Positions 34,645 to 43,436 of a stretch of 64,000 bases of DNA are shown here, one piece after another. The notes below the pieces were generated by a model that saw only the letters and a list, made by a program, of their open reading frames with translations, made no database searches and was not told the origin of the DNA. Each line of letters begins with the position of its first letter. The first letter of the stretch is position 1. The translations under genes were made by a program, and so were the position numbers. The stretch comes from Deltaproteobacteria bacterium (GTDB taxonomy: Bacteria; Myxococcota; Myxococcia; Myxococcales; Anaeromyxobacteraceae). Location: the NCBI GenBank assembly GCA_016214955.1, contig JACRMN010000017.1, forward strand, positions 220,880-284,879, in the 5' to 3' direction.

Positions 34645-36774
34645 TCACCGATCGCGAACGCCCAGCGCCTGGAAGGCGAAGGCGGTGGCGTCGGCCTCCT
34701 GGTCGGCCGCGGCGCGGCGCATGTCGGCGCCCTGGTGGCCGGAGTTCTTCTCGATGCGCAGCAGCACCGGGCCGCCGCGGGTGGCCGCCTGCATCGCCGC
34801 GGCGAACTTGCGGGCGTGCATGGGGTCCACCCTGTCGTCGTGGTCGGCGGAGAGGAGGAGCAGCGGCGGGTAGGCCGTGCCCGGCACCAGGCGGTGGTAG
34901 GGCGAGTAGGCGTGGAGCGTCCGGAACTGGGCCGGGTCGTCGGCGGAGCCGTACTCCGGCACCCAGGCCTGTCCCAGGCCGAAGCGGTGGTAGCGGACCA
35001 TGTCGAGGAGCGGCACGTGGCAGAGCCCGACGCCGAAGAGCTCGGGCCGCTGGGTGAGGAGCGCGCCCACCAGGAGGCCGCCGTTGGAGCCGCCGCGGAT
35101 GGCGATGCGCCCCGGCCGGCTCCAGCCCGAGCGCTGCAGCCACTCGGCGGCGGCGGCGAAGTCGTCGAAGACGTTCTGCTTGCGGTGGAGCATCCCGGCC
35201 TCGTGCCAGGCCTCGCCGTACTCGCCGCCGCCCCGCAGGTTGGGGAGCGCCACCAGCGCCCCGCGCTCCAGCCAAGGGTAGAGGCCGGCCGCGAAGGCCG
35301 GCGTCACCGAGACGTTGAAGCCGCCGTAGCCGTTGAGCCGCACCGGCACCTGGCCGTCGGGCTTCACCTCGCGGCCACGCACCAGGAACATCGTCACCCG
35401 GGTGCCGTCCTTGGAGGGGACCTCCACCTGCTCCACGGTGAAGCGACCCGGGTCGATGGGCAGCCGGGGCCGGAAGAGGAGCCGCGCCGTCCCGGCGGCC
35501 ACCGAGAGCTCGTGTACCTCGGGAGGGACGGTGAAGCTCTCGAAGGAGAAGTAGGCCTGGTCGGCATCCTCCTCGCCCGAGGGGAGCGAGACCGTGCCCA
35601 GCGTGGGCAGCGCCACCTCGCGCTGCAGCCGCCCGTCGAGGCCGCGGATCTCCAGCCGGTGGGCCGCGCGCACCAGCACCTGGAGCGCCAGCCGCCCGCC
35701 GACCACCGCCACGCCCTCCAGCGTGCCCGGCCCCTCGGGGACGATCTCCTCCCACGCCTGCCGCTCCGGGCGGGCCGGGTCGACGCGGAAGAGCCGGTAG
35801 CGCGGCGCCCCCTCGTTGGTGCGCACGTAGAACGCGCCCCGGTGCGCGTCGGGCGCGTAGATCGCCTTCTGGCCCACCGCCAGCGGGGTCAGCGGCCCGG
35901 TGAGCCCGTGCCGGAGGTCGCGGAACCAGACGTCGGTGGCCGACCAGCCGTGCTGGCGCACCACGAAGAGCCAGCGGCCGTCGCGGGAGAAGCTGGCGCC
36001 GAGGAAGGAGCGCGGGTCGCCGCTGGCGGGCTGGACCACGGTGTCGGTGCGCGGGTCGCTTCCCAGCCGGTGGAAGCGCACCTCCTGGTGGCCGGAGCGC
36101 TCGGCCTCGGGGATCGCGGGATCGTTCGGGTACCAGGTGTAGACGAAGCCGTCGCCTGCCGCGGTGAAGGACGGGGAGGCGACCTTGGCGCCAGGGACGA
36201 CGTCCACCGCCGAGAGCTTGCCGCTCGCCACGTCCACCACGCGGAGCGTCGCCTCGTCGGAGGCGTTGGGCCGCTCCTGGTAGACCAGGGTGCGGCCGTC
36301 CCAGGAGACGTTCCAGGTGCCCAGCGAGAGCGAGCCGTCCCTGGTCCAGGCGTTGGGGTCGAGGAGCGTTCGCTCGGCCCCGGCGCCGTCCTTGACCACC
36401 AGCACCGCCTTCTCCTGCTCGGCCCCCCGGCGCAGGTAGAAGAGGAGCGAGCCGCGCTTCTCCGGCACGCCCATCGACTCCACGTAGAGCAGCTCGCGGA
36501 GCCGCGCCCGCACGGCGGCGCGCGCCGGCAGCCCCTCCAGCGTGGCGCGCGCCAGGCCGTCCTGGGCCTTCATCCAGGCCTGGACCTCGGGCGAGCGCTC
36601 GTCCTCCAGCCAGCGGTACGGGTCGGCGACCTGCACGCCGTGGATGAGGTCGCTCACCGGCTCGGCGCGGGTGGGCGGGTAGGCGAGCGGGGCGAAGGGC
36701 GGTGCGGTCATGGCGGGCGGAGGGGTGAGGGCGCAGGCGGCCAGCGCCGCGGCGGCGAGGAGCAGGGTGCGCAT
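34645..36774 (-). CDS. prolyl oligopeptidase family serine peptidase (S9A)
   Basis: 709 residues, the usual length for S9A. The signal peptide has a Cys at position 14 (AACALTPPP), possibly a lipobox. A seven-bladed propeller (about 75-430) precedes the hydrolase domain with Ser563 in RGGSNGG, the Asp in SADHDDRVDPMH and the His in NSGHQGAD. It would cut short peptides after proline in the periplasm. There is no SD; TAGGCT (36783-36788) lies 8 bases before the ATG, suggesting leaderless expression. Confidence 0.92.
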   Translation of the reverse strand: MRTLLLAAAALAACALTPPPAMTAPPFAPLAYPPTRAEPVSDLIHGVQVADPYRWLEDERSPEVQAWMKAQDGLARATLEGLPARAAVRARLRELLYVESMGVPEKRGSLLFYLRRGAEQEKAVLVVKDGAGAERTLLDPNAWTRDGSLSLGTWNVSWDGRTLVYQERPNASDEATLRVVDVASGKLSAVDVVPGAKVASPSFTAAGDGFVYTWYPNDPAIPEAERSGHQEVRFHRLGSDPRTDTVVQPASGDPRSFLGASFSRDGRWLFVVRQHGWSATDVWFRDLRHGLTGPLTPLAVGQKAIYAPDAHRGAFYVRTNEGAPRYRLFRVDPARPERQAWEEIVPEGPGTLEGVAVVGGRLALQVLVRAAHRLEIRGLDGRLQREVALPTLGTVSLPSGEEDADQAYFSFESFTVPPEVHELSVAAGTARLLFRPRLPIDPGRFTVEQVEVPSKDGTRVTMFLVRGREVKPDGQVPVRLNGYGGFNVSVTPAFAAGLYPWLERGALVALPNLRGGGEYGEAWHEAGMLHRKQNVFDDFAAAAEWLQRSGWSRPGRIAIRGGSNGGLLVGALLTQRPELFGVGLCHVPLLDMVRYHRFGLGQAWVPEYGSADDPAQFRTLHAYSPYHRLVPGTAYPPLLLLSADHDDRVDPMHARKFAAAMQAATRGGPVLLRIEKNSGHQGADMRRAAADQEADATAFAFQALGVRDR

Positions 36775-36832
36775 GGCGGGAGAGCCTAGCAGGGCGCCGC
36801 GCGCCCGGGACGGCCCGGGCGAGGCCCGGGGA

Positions 36833-37213
36833 TCAGCAGAACCGCTGGACGGTCGCCAGCAGGTGGTCCAGCCCGACCGGCTTCGCCAGCACCGCGGCGG
36901 CGGCCATGCCCTCGGTCTTCCTCTCCAGGCTTCCGTCGGCCGACATCACCACCACCGGGATGGCGGAGAGATCCGGATCGCCCCGCTGCTGGCGGCGGAA
37001 CTCCCAGCCGTCCATCACCGGCATGCGCAGGTCGAGCAGGATCAGGCCCGTCCGGCCGTCGCTGCGCAGCATCTCCAGGGCGTCGCGCCCGTTCACGGCG
37101 CCGCGCGCGTCGTACCCCTCGTCGACGAGCAGCTCGACGAGGGTCTGGCGCACGTCGGTGTCGTCCTCGACGACCATCACCGTCGGCCGCTCGTCGCTCG
37201 CATGGGCTGCCAT
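36833..37213 (-). CDS. orphan single-domain response regulator
   Basis: 126 residues from ATG 37213; GTG 37222 is an alternative. Full receiver chemistry is present: Glu16-Asp17-Asp18, phospho-acceptor Asp61 in LLDLRMP, Ser91 and Lys111 (AKP). No kinase gene is adjacent. It lies just downstream, on the same strand, of nothing obvious and is divergent from the DUF429-like gene. It likely serves a remote hybrid kinase or phosphorelay. Confidence 0.9.
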   Translation of the reverse strand: MAAHASDERPTVMVVEDDTDVRQTLVELLVDEGYDARGAVNGRDALEMLRSDGRTGLILLDLRMPVMDGWEFRRQQRGDPDLSAIPVVVMSADGSLERKTEGMAAAAVLAKPVGLDHLLATVQRFC

Positions 37214-37378
37214 CGCGCTCACACCCTGGAGATAGGCCCTGCGCGGTCGGGTGGGAAGCCCACGACCCTCCGCTGCCCCCAGAGGGATGGCAGCGGTACC
37301 CGTGCGGCGTCCGCGACCCATGCGGATTGGGGGGGCGACGGCGGGGCCGCGGCCGCCCGGTACGCCCCGCCTTCCGCG

Positions 37379-37408
37379 TTGACAGGGGGGGCGCAGGGCG
37401 GGGATATC
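37379..37408 (+). promoter_or_regulatory. consensus -35 with -10 placed for a leaderless start
   Basis: TTGACA (37379-37384), an 18-base spacer and GATATC (37403-37408). ATG 37416 follows 7 bases later and has no SD, so transcription should begin at or within a base or two of the start codon. Confidence 0.6.
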
Positions 37409-37415
37409 CACCTAC

Positions 37416-38342
37416 ATGGTGGAGGGCAACGCGGCGGTGTTCGGGCGGAGCGCCCCGGCACGCATCACCCTGCCGCAGCGCGGGGTGGTGCTGGGCGTCG
37501 CCTGGAGCGGCGTCGAGGGGGCAGGGAACCACATCGCCGCCGCCAAGCTCGAGCTGGCGCGAGAGCGCCCGCGCATCGTCCAGGCGTGGCGCCCGTTCCA
37601 GGAGGCGGTGGGGCGCAAGGCGGTGCGGGAGCGCTTCCCGGCCTGGCTGGCCGAGGAGTCCCGGTGGGCCGAGGGTCGGCTGGCCGTCGGGCTCGACTTC
37701 CCCTTCAGCCTGGCCGAGACGCACCTGCGCCAGCTCGGCTTCCTGCGCCAGGCCATCCGCGGCCCCGGCGCGCTCGGCAAGGCGCTGCTGGAGAAGTACA
37801 TGCCGCCGGGCGCCGACCACACCGCCGCCGCCGAGGCGTTCCACGGCGAGCTGGGCAAGGACCGGGCGCGGCTCACCGACTGCTACCGGGCGGCGCCCCA
37901 CCCGCCCAGCCACGCGCGGCTCTACCGCCAGACCTTCTTCGGGCTCGACGTCCTCTCCCGGCTCGACGAGGTGAGCTTCATCCCCTGGGATCCGCCCAGG
38001 GCCGGCAGGCCCTCGCTGGTGGAGGTGCGGCCCGAGCACGTGGCCCGGGTGCTCTCCGGCACCTGCCTCTACCGCGACGATCCCCGCGACGGCGTGCAGC
38101 GGGCCAGCGCCCGTGCCGGGCTGATGCGCGAGATCCGCACCGCCAGCGGCCTGGAGTTCGAGATGGAGCTGGTCGCCAAGGTGGTGGAGGACGGCAAGGG
38201 CACCTTCCTCGACGCCGTGCTGGCGGCGGTGGCCGCCGCCGCGGCCTGGGCCGAGGGCTTCCACGGGGTCCCCGCCAACGTGCCCCGCTGTGAGGGCTGG
38301 ATCCACTCGATCCGCGAGGAGCCCTGGCGGCGCGACGAGTGA
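37416..38342 (+). CDS. DUF429-like predicted nuclease-fold protein
   Basis: 308 residues. VVLGVAWSGVEGAGNHIAAAKL begins an RNase H-like strand-hairpin, VGLDFPFSL supplies the second acidic strand and a late GTFLDAVLAAVAAAAAW the third. This matches DUF429/predicted RNase H-fold nucleases, though the first aspartate of DUF429 (usually GxD) is replaced by AWS here, so activity is uncertain. The promoter suggests leaderless expression. The next gene, a uracil-DNA glycosylase, starts 13 bases after its stop, so a DNA-repair link is possible. Confidence 0.5.
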   Translation: MVEGNAAVFGRSAPARITLPQRGVVLGVAWSGVEGAGNHIAAAKLELARERPRIVQAWRPFQEAVGRKAVRERFPAWLAEESRWAEGRLAVGLDFPFSLAETHLRQLGFLRQAIRGPGALGKALLEKYMPPGADHTAAAEAFHGELGKDRARLTDCYRAAPHPPSHARLYRQTFFGLDVLSRLDEVSFIPWDPPRAGRPSLVEVRPEHVARVLSGTCLYRDDPRDGVQRASARAGLMREIRTASGLEFEMELVAKVVEDGKGTFLDAVLAAVAAAAAWAEGFHGVPANVPRCEGWIHSIREEPWRRDE

Positions 38343-38355
38343 TCCGTCACCTTCC

Positions 38356-39006
38356 GTGAACGAGCGGGAGCGCATCCGGGCCCTCGAGGAGATCCAGCGC
38401 GACATCCGCGCGCTGCGGCTGCCCGGCTTCGCCGCCGAGCCGGTGCACGGCCCGCCGGTGCCGAGCCGCATCTACCTCCTGGGCCAGGCTCCCGGCCCCC
38501 ACGAGGCCAGGCTGGGCCGCCCCTTCGCCTGGACGGCAGGCAAGACCCTCTTCCGCTGGTTCCAGGAGGCCTTCGGAGCCACCGAGGAGGAGTTCCGCGC
38601 CCGCGTCTACATGGCGGCGGTGGTGCGGGCCTTCCCCGGGAAGACCAGGTCGGGCGGCGACCGCGTCCCCTCGCAGGAGGAGATCCTGGCCTCCCGCGGC
38701 TTCATCGAGCGCGAGGTGGGGGTGCTCCGGCCCCGGCTCCTGGTCCCGGTGGGCAAGCTGGCCATCGGCGAGGTGCTGGGCGCGGCGCCGCCCCTCACCG
38801 AGGTGATCGGCAAGCCGCTCCGGCTCCGCTACCACGGGGTCACGAGCGACGTGGTCTGCCTGCCCCACCCCTCCGGCGCCAGCACCTGGACCAAGACCGA
38901 GCCGGGGAAGACGCTCACCCGGCGGGCGCTGGGGCTGCTGGCCGGCCACGCCGAGATCCGCCGCGCCTTCCCGCGGTCCGACGCAGGCGGGCGGCGAGGC
39001 GGCTGA
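38356..39006 (+). CDS. uracil-DNA glycosylase family protein
   Basis: 216 residues, GTG start. Motif A reads LGQAPGPHEARLGRPFAWTAG, the (G/A)xAPGxxE plus PFxGxAG pattern of family 4/5-type glycosylases; motif B is LPHPSGAS. The enzyme removes uracil or related bases from DNA. The N-terminal four-cysteine iron-sulfur cluster of family 4 is missing, so it is closer to the diverged UDG superfamily members. Its 3' end overlaps the convergent WYL regulator by 92 bases. Confidence 0.8.
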   Translation: MNERERIRALEEIQRDIRALRLPGFAAEPVHGPPVPSRIYLLGQAPGPHEARLGRPFAWTAGKTLFRWFQEAFGATEEEFRARVYMAAVVRAFPGKTRSGGDRVPSQEEILASRGFIEREVGVLRPRLLVPVGKLAIGEVLGAAPPLTEVIGKPLRLRYHGVTSDVVCLPHPSGASTWTKTEPGKTLTRRALGLLAGHAEIRRAFPRSDAGGRRGG

Positions 39007-39913
39007 GCTCGCCGCGGAGCGCCGCGGGCGCCCGCACCGCGAAGGCGAAGGGGAGCCGGGCGAGCTCGCGCGCCACCCAGCCGAGGTCGTCGGCCTGGAC
39101 GCGGAGGAGCACGCCGCCGGGCGCCGGCTCCAGCGTGCCCAGGGCGCCGAACACGGCGCGGCGGGCGGCGGCCAGGTCGGCGCGCAGCAGCACCTCCACC
39201 GCGTGGGCCCGGGGGATGGTGGCCACGGCGCGGGTGACGTGGGCCAGGGCGTCGAAGGCGGCGGGCGGACGGAACCGCTCCGGCCGTGGCTCCAGGGCGA
39301 CGATGCGGTCGAGCCGGAAGGTGCGGAGCGCCTCGCGGGACCGGCAGCGGCCGGCCGCGTACCAGTGGCCGCCGCGGAAGACCAGGCCGTAGGTCTCGAA
39401 GTCGCGCGCCGAGTCCTCGCCCCGGGGCGAGCGGTAGCGGAGGTGGACGACCCGGCGCTCCTGGGCCGCGGCCGAGAGCTCGACCAGCGCCCGGTTGTCG
39501 CCCGGGGCGGTGGCCCGGTGGAGGTCGAGCGTCACCGTCTCGTCCACGTCCCGCAGCCGCCGGCGCAGCCCCTCCGGCAGCACCCGGGCGAGCTTGGCGA
39601 GGGCGCTCTCCACCGCCGGGCCGGAGGCGGCGAGCCCGAGGCCGCGCGCCGCCCGCAGCCCCACGGCCACCGCCAGCGCCTCGTCGGAGGTGAACATCAT
39701 GGGTGGGAGCTTGAACCCGGAGACGAGCTGGTATCCGCCCGCTCGGCCGCGCTCGGCGGCGAGCGGGAAGCCCATCTCCTCCAGGTGCGCCAGGTAGCGG
39801 CGCAGGGTGCGCACGTCCACCGCGAGCCGCCGGGCCATCTCCGGGCCGGTGAGGCGGCCGTGGGTCTGGAGCAGCTCCAGCACGGCCAGGACGCGGGTGG
39901 CGGGGTGGGCCAT
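38915..39913 (-). CDS. HTH-WYL transcriptional regulator
   Basis: 332 residues, ATG with GGAGAG 9 bases upstream. An N-terminal winged helix (RVLAVLELLQTHGRLTGPEMARRLAVDVRTLRRYLAHLEEMG) is followed by a WYL domain (about 140-215: RVVHLRYRSPRGE, YGLVFRGGHWYAAGRCR) and a C-terminal extension domain. WYL proteins bind nucleic-acid or nucleotide ligands and often control DNA-damage or defence genes. It is divergent from the LysE exporter with a perfect dyad in between. The Arg/Pro-rich end is encoded antisense to the uracil-DNA glycosylase gene. Confidence 0.88.
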   Translation of the reverse strand: MAHPATRVLAVLELLQTHGRLTGPEMARRLAVDVRTLRRYLAHLEEMGFPLAAERGRAGGYQLVSGFKLPPMMFTSDEALAVAVGLRAARGLGLAASGPAVESALAKLARVLPEGLRRRLRDVDETVTLDLHRATAPGDNRALVELSAAAQERRVVHLRYRSPRGEDSARDFETYGLVFRGGHWYAAGRCRSREALRTFRLDRIVALEPRPERFRPPAAFDALAHVTRAVATIPRAHAVEVLLRADLAAARRAVFGALGTLEPAPGGVLLRVQADDLGWVARELARLPFAFAVRAPAALRGELSRLAARLRRTAGRRGGSRRGRPAAPAPAG

Positions 39914-39933
39914 CTGGGTGCTCTCCGGGGAAA

Positions 39934-39952
39934 CAGGGCGGGAAACGCCCTG
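39934..39952. promoter_or_regulatory. perfect dyad between WYL regulator and LysE exporter
   Basis: CAGGGCG-GGAAA-CGCCCTG, 7-bp arms and a 5-base centre, 21 bases from the regulator start and ahead of the LysE gene. It is a likely operator for the WYL protein (inference). TGATTATGG just downstream may contain the -10 of the exporter promoter. Confidence 0.5.
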
Positions 39953-40079
39953 ATTATGGCCGAGCCTCGGGGCCAGCGCTGTTGCCCGGGAGGATTCCCA
40001 TGCGCCCTGCCGCTCCGTGGCCGCCCGCCGTGCCCTGTCCCGCGTCGATGGCTCCCCTCCGCTCCGGGAGGGCGGCGCC

Positions 40080-40712
40080 GTGATCCCGGCGGCGGAGCTC
40101 TGGCTCTACTTCACCGTGGTCCTCGGGGTGGTGGCCCTCCCCGGCCTCGACATGGCCTGCGCGGTCGGCTCGAGCCTGGCCGGCGGGCGCGGGGCCGGGC
40201 TGGCGGCGGTGGCCGGCATCGTGGCGGGCGGCTTCTGCCACGTCGTGGTGGCCGGGACCGGCCTGGGCGTGGTGGTCCGGCTCTTCCCGGCTGCCTACCA
40301 CCTGCTGCTGCTCGCCGGCTCGGCCTACATGGCCTGGGTGGGCGTGGCGCTGCTGCGGAGCGGCGGGGGTGGGGGAGCGCTCCGGGCGGACGCTCCCGGG
40401 TCTGGAGCCGCCGCCTTCCGGCGCGGCGCGACGACCAACCTGACCAACCCCAAGGCCTACCTCTTCATGCTGGCGGTGTTCCCGCAGTTCGTCCGGCCGG
40501 AGCGGGGTTCGGTGCTTTCGCAGGCGGCGGTGTTGTGGCTGGTGACCGCCGCCACCCAGGCGGCCGCCTACGGCTGCCTGGTCCTGGCCGCCGACCGGGC
40601 CCGCCGCTGGCTGGCCCCGAGCCAGGCGGCGGGCGCGGCGGTGGGGAGGACCGTGGGGGCGGTGCTGGTCGCCTCGGCGGCGTGGGTGGGATGGGAGGGC
40701 TGGGCGCGGTGA
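40080..40712 (+). CDS. LysE/RhtB family amino-acid exporter
   Basis: 210 residues from GTG 40080, chosen because GGGAGG lies 8 bases upstream; ATG 40017 would add a non-membrane arginine-rich tail. Six hydrophobic helices are visible. Family motifs include VALPGLDMACAVGSSLAGGRGAG near the N-terminus and GATTNLTNPKAYLFMLAVFPQFV in the middle. It exports amino acids or related small molecules across the inner membrane. The divergent WYL regulator probably controls it. Confidence 0.88.
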   Translation: MIPAAELWLYFTVVLGVVALPGLDMACAVGSSLAGGRGAGLAAVAGIVAGGFCHVVVAGTGLGVVVRLFPAAYHLLLLAGSAYMAWVGVALLRSGGGGGALRADAPGSGAAAFRRGATTNLTNPKAYLFMLAVFPQFVRPERGSVLSQAAVLWLVTAATQAAAYGCLVLAADRARRWLAPSQAAGAAVGRTVGAVLVASAAWVGWEGWAR

Positions 40713-40838
40713 CGGGGAAGGGCGAGCTTGCGCCGCAAGGGCCCTGCCCGGGACCAGCAGCGGCCCGGCAGCGCGGGTATCCAGGCAGAGGCGGCCATCC
40801 CCCGGGAGGTGGGGCGGCCCGACCACCGGGGAGGCACC

Positions 40839-41297
40839 ATGGAGGCGAAGCTGCGCACCGGCCTGTGGGCGGCGCTGGCGATGCTGGCGTCCGCGCCGGC
40901 CGCGGCGGCCGACGAGGTCCGCTACTCGACCCACATCCGGCCGATCTTCGAGCAGAAGTGCGCCCCCTGCCACGGCGGCGACGCGCCCGAGCTCGGCGAG
41001 TTCAACAGGGACAAGGAGCGCTACCAGAAGATCCCGCAGGGCCCGAAGATGGACACCCACGCCCACCTGGTCCACTTCACCGGCTGGCCCGACACCGGCG
41101 CGCTCATGCGCCGGCTCGACGACGGCAAGGGGAAGAAGGACGGGAAGCCGGGCAACATGCACCAGTACCTGGGCGCCGACGATGCGGAGCGGCGAGCCAA
41201 CCTGGCGCTGTTCAGGGCCTGGGTGGGCAACTGGACGCTGAAGCGCCTCCCGGAGCTGACCAAGGAGGAGCTGGCGGCGATCCGGGTGAAGTACTGA
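40839..41297 (+). CDS. monohaem c-type cytochrome-like protein
   Basis: 152 residues, ATG preceded by GGGGAGG at 4 bases. A signal peptide (about 1-24) is followed by one haem-binding CAPCH (Cys41, Cys44, His45) in the context IRPIFEQKCAPCHGG, typical of DUF/planctomycete-type cytochrome c domains. Possible distal ligands include Met and His residues in GKPGNMHQYLG. It is a periplasmic electron carrier. It stops one base from the end of the convergent rpe gene. Confidence 0.85.
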   Translation: MEAKLRTGLWAALAMLASAPAAAADEVRYSTHIRPIFEQKCAPCHGGDAPELGEFNRDKERYQKIPQGPKMDTHAHLVHFTGWPDTGALMRRLDDGKGKKDGKPGNMHQYLGADDAERRANLALFRAWVGNWTLKRLPELTKEELAAIRVKY

Positions 41298-41298
41298 G

Positions 41299-41961
41299 CT
41301 ACTTCCGCGCGCTCTCGCGGATGGCGCGGATGGCGGCGGCGTAGTCCTTCTGACCGAAGACGGCGGTGCCGGCCACCAGCACGTTGGCGCCGGCGCCGGC
41401 CACCTTGGCGGCGGTCTCGGGCTTCACGCCTCCGTCCACCTCGATCTCCAGCGGCAGGCCCCGGGCGTCGGCCATGGCCCGCAGCCGCCGGATCTTCTCG
41501 GTGACCGCCTCGATGTAGCCCTGGCCGCCGAAGCCCGGGTTCACCGTCATCAGGAGCACCATGGCGCAGTCGCCGAGCACGTACTCGACCGCCTCGAGGC
41601 CGGTGGAGGGGTTGAGCGCCACCGCCGGCTTCGCCCCGGCGGCGCGGATGGCCTGGAGGGTGCGGTGCAGGTGGGGAGAGGCCTCGGCGTGCACCGAGAT
41701 GACGTCGGCCCCCGCCCTGGCGAAGGCCTCCACGTACCTCTCCGGTTCCACGATCATCAGGTGGGCGTCCACCGGGAGCCTGGTGACCTTGCGCACCGCC
41801 TCGACCACCAGCGGCCCGATGGTGATGTTGGGGACGAAGCGGCCGTCCATGACGTCCACGTGGATCCAGTCTGCGCCGGCGGCCTCGGCGGCCCGCACCT
41901 CCTCGGCGAGCCGGCCGAAGTCGCAGGAGAGCAGGGAGGGGGCGATGCGGATGGGGAGCAT
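41299..41961 (-). CDS. rpe: ribulose-phosphate 3-epimerase
   Basis: 220 residues, the usual size. The TIM-barrel metal-site motifs are present: [40 protein letters not shown] and EVDGGV. It interconverts ribulose-5-phosphate and xylulose-5-phosphate in the pentose phosphate pathway. It lies downstream of fmt and rsmB on the same strand. A repeat-rich gap and TAGTCT (41971-41976) 9 bases before the ATG, without SD, suggest its own leaderless promoter. Confidence 0.95.
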   Translation of the reverse strand: MLPIRIAPSLLSCDFGRLAEEVRAAEAAGADWIHVDVMDGRFVPNITIGPLVVEAVRKVTRLPVDAHLMIVEPERYVEAFARAGADVISVHAEASPHLHRTLQAIRAAGAKPAVALNPSTGLEAVEYVLGDCAMVLLMTVNPGFGGQGYIEAVTEKIRRLRAMADARGLPLEIEVDGGVKPETAAKVAGAGANVLVAGTAVFGQKDYAAAIRAIRESARK

Positions 41962-42001
41962 GGGGGAGGGAGACTACCACCCGGCGCCGACGGTGAGCTT
42001 C

Positions 42002-42089
42002 GTCGACCCCGACCCCGACCCCGACCCCGACCCTCGACCCCTGCCCTGAGCAAGGGCCCGCCTCGACGGGCCCGAGTCGAAGGGTCGAC
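42002..42089. repeat. composite intergenic repeat: GACCCC array plus nested hairpins
   Basis: GACCCC is repeated four times perfectly (42005-42028) with a fifth imperfect copy. The element is bracketed by GTCGACCC (42002-42009) and its inverse GGGTCGAC (42082-42089). Inside is a hairpin GGGCCCG-N6-CGGGCCC (42054-42073). The same CCCCGA hexamer appears at 62836-62853, so it is probably a dispersed repeat of this genome. Confidence 0.75.
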
Positions 42090-42113
42090 CTCCACGCGGA
42101 CGCCGGCAGAGAC

Positions 42114-43436
42114 TCACTCCCCGGCCGCGAGCCGCGCGGCGTAGAAGCCGTCGCAGCCGTGCCGGTGGGGGAGGGTGAGGAGGTCGCCCTCCGCGGTGAG
42201 GAGGTCGGCGGCGAAGGCGGCGGGCGGTGCGCGGTGGAAGCCGCGGGCCAGCGCCGCGGCCGCGACCTCCGGCCCCTCGGCGCGGGAGAGGGAGCAGATG
42301 GCGTAGGTGACGGGTGCGCCCGGGCGCGCGTAGGGCGACATGGCCTCGAGGATGGCCCGCTGGATGGCCGCCAGCCGCGGCAGGTCCTGCGGCGTGCGGC
42401 GCAGCTTCAGCTCCGGGTGGCGGCGCAGCGTACCCAGGCCGGCGCAGGGGGCGTCCACCAGCACGGCGTCGAAGCCGCCGGGTTCGAGGCCGGGCACCGG
42501 CTTCGAGGCGTCGGCGCAGAGCACGCGCAGGTTCCGGTGGCCGCGCCGCTCGGCCTCGCGCCTCAGCTCGTCGGCCTTGCGCGGGTGCAGCTCGACGGCC
42601 ACCACCTCGCCGCCGGGACCGAGCAGCTCGCAGAGGTGGAAGGCCTTGCCGCCGGGCGCCGCGCAGGCGTCCAGCACCCGCGCGTCTCGGCCCGCCAGGT
42701 GCCCGGCGGCGTAGAGGGTGACGAGCTGGGCCGCCTCGTCCTGCACCTGGAAGCGCAGGTCGCCGGCGGCCCGCGCCAGCGTCCCCACGCTGGCGCCGCG
42801 GAGCAGCACGCCGTGGGGCGAGCGCGGGGCGGGCGCGGCGTCGAGGCCGGCGGCGCGGGCCCGCTCGAGGAGCGCGTCGCGCCGCGGCGAGCGCAGGCAG
42901 AGCGGTGCCGGCTGGTTCATGGCCCGGGCCAGGAGCAGCGCTTCCGCGGCGCCGAGCCAGGCCACCCACTCCTCGGCGAGCCAGCGGGGCAGCGCCTCGG
43001 CCACCTCGATGTGTCCGGCCGGGTCGGCCTCGAGCGGCGGCGGCGCCGGAGGGCCGGCGCGGGAGAGGGCGCGGAGCACCGCGTTCACGAAGCCTGCGGC
43101 GCGGCCGTGGTCGGCCTGCTTGGCGAGGGCCACGGCCTGGGAGACGGCGGCGTGCGGCGCGGTGCCGAGGTGGAGCAGCTCGTAGGCCCCCATGCGCAAC
43201 GCAACCCGCGCCGCAGGGTCGACGCGGTCGAGGGGGCGGGAGAGGTGCGGGGCCAGGGCGCGGTCGAGGGAGAGGGCGCGGCGCAGGGTGCCGTAGGTGA
43301 GCTCGGTGGCGAGGCCGGCCTCCCGGGGGTCGATGGCGCCGGCCGAGGCCAGGGCGGCGTCGAGGGCGCGCGAGGCGTAGGCCCCGCCCTCCTCCACGCG
43401 GCGCAGGACGCCGAAGGCGATCTCGCGGGCTGTCAT
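42114..43436 (-). CDS. rsmB: 16S rRNA m5C967 methyltransferase
   Basis: 440 residues. An N-terminal NusB-like domain (about 1-140) is followed by a linker and an RsmB/Fmu methyltransferase domain. SAM motif I is DACAAPGGKAFHL. The catalytic cysteines are in DAPCAGLGTLRRHP and TYAICSL. It methylates C967 of 16S rRNA. The ATG overlaps the fmt stop codon by 4 bases, a conserved fmt-rsmB arrangement. Confidence 0.95.
   Translation of the reverse strand: MTAREIAFGVLRRVEEGGAYASRALDAALASAGAIDPREAGLATELTYGTLRRALSLDRALAPHLSRPLDRVDPAARVALRMGAYELLHLGTAPHAAVSQAVALAKQADHGRAAGFVNAVLRALSRAGPPAPPPLEADPAGHIEVAEALPRWLAEEWVAWLGAAEALLLARAMNQPAPLCLRSPRRDALLERARAAGLDAAPAPRSPHGVLLRGASVGTLARAAGDLRFQVQDEAAQLVTLYAAGHLAGRDARVLDACAAPGGKAFHLCELLGPGGEVVAVELHPRKADELRREAERRGHRNLRVLCADASKPVPGLEPGGFDAVLVDAPCAGLGTLRRHPELKLRRTPQDLPRLAAIQRAILEAMSPYARPGAPVTYAICSLSRAEGPEVAAAALARGFHRAPPAAFAADLLTAEGDLLTLPHRHGCDGFYAARLAAGE

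Noticed and set aside
36833..37411. Longer N-terminus for the orphan receiver gene
   Set aside because: The extra ~66 residues are Arg/Pro-rich and out of character; ATG 37213 directly precedes a normal receiver.
42005..42034. Possible origin or telomere-like repeat
   Set aside because: Only four hexamers, between housekeeping genes, and no DnaA boxes or replication genes nearby.
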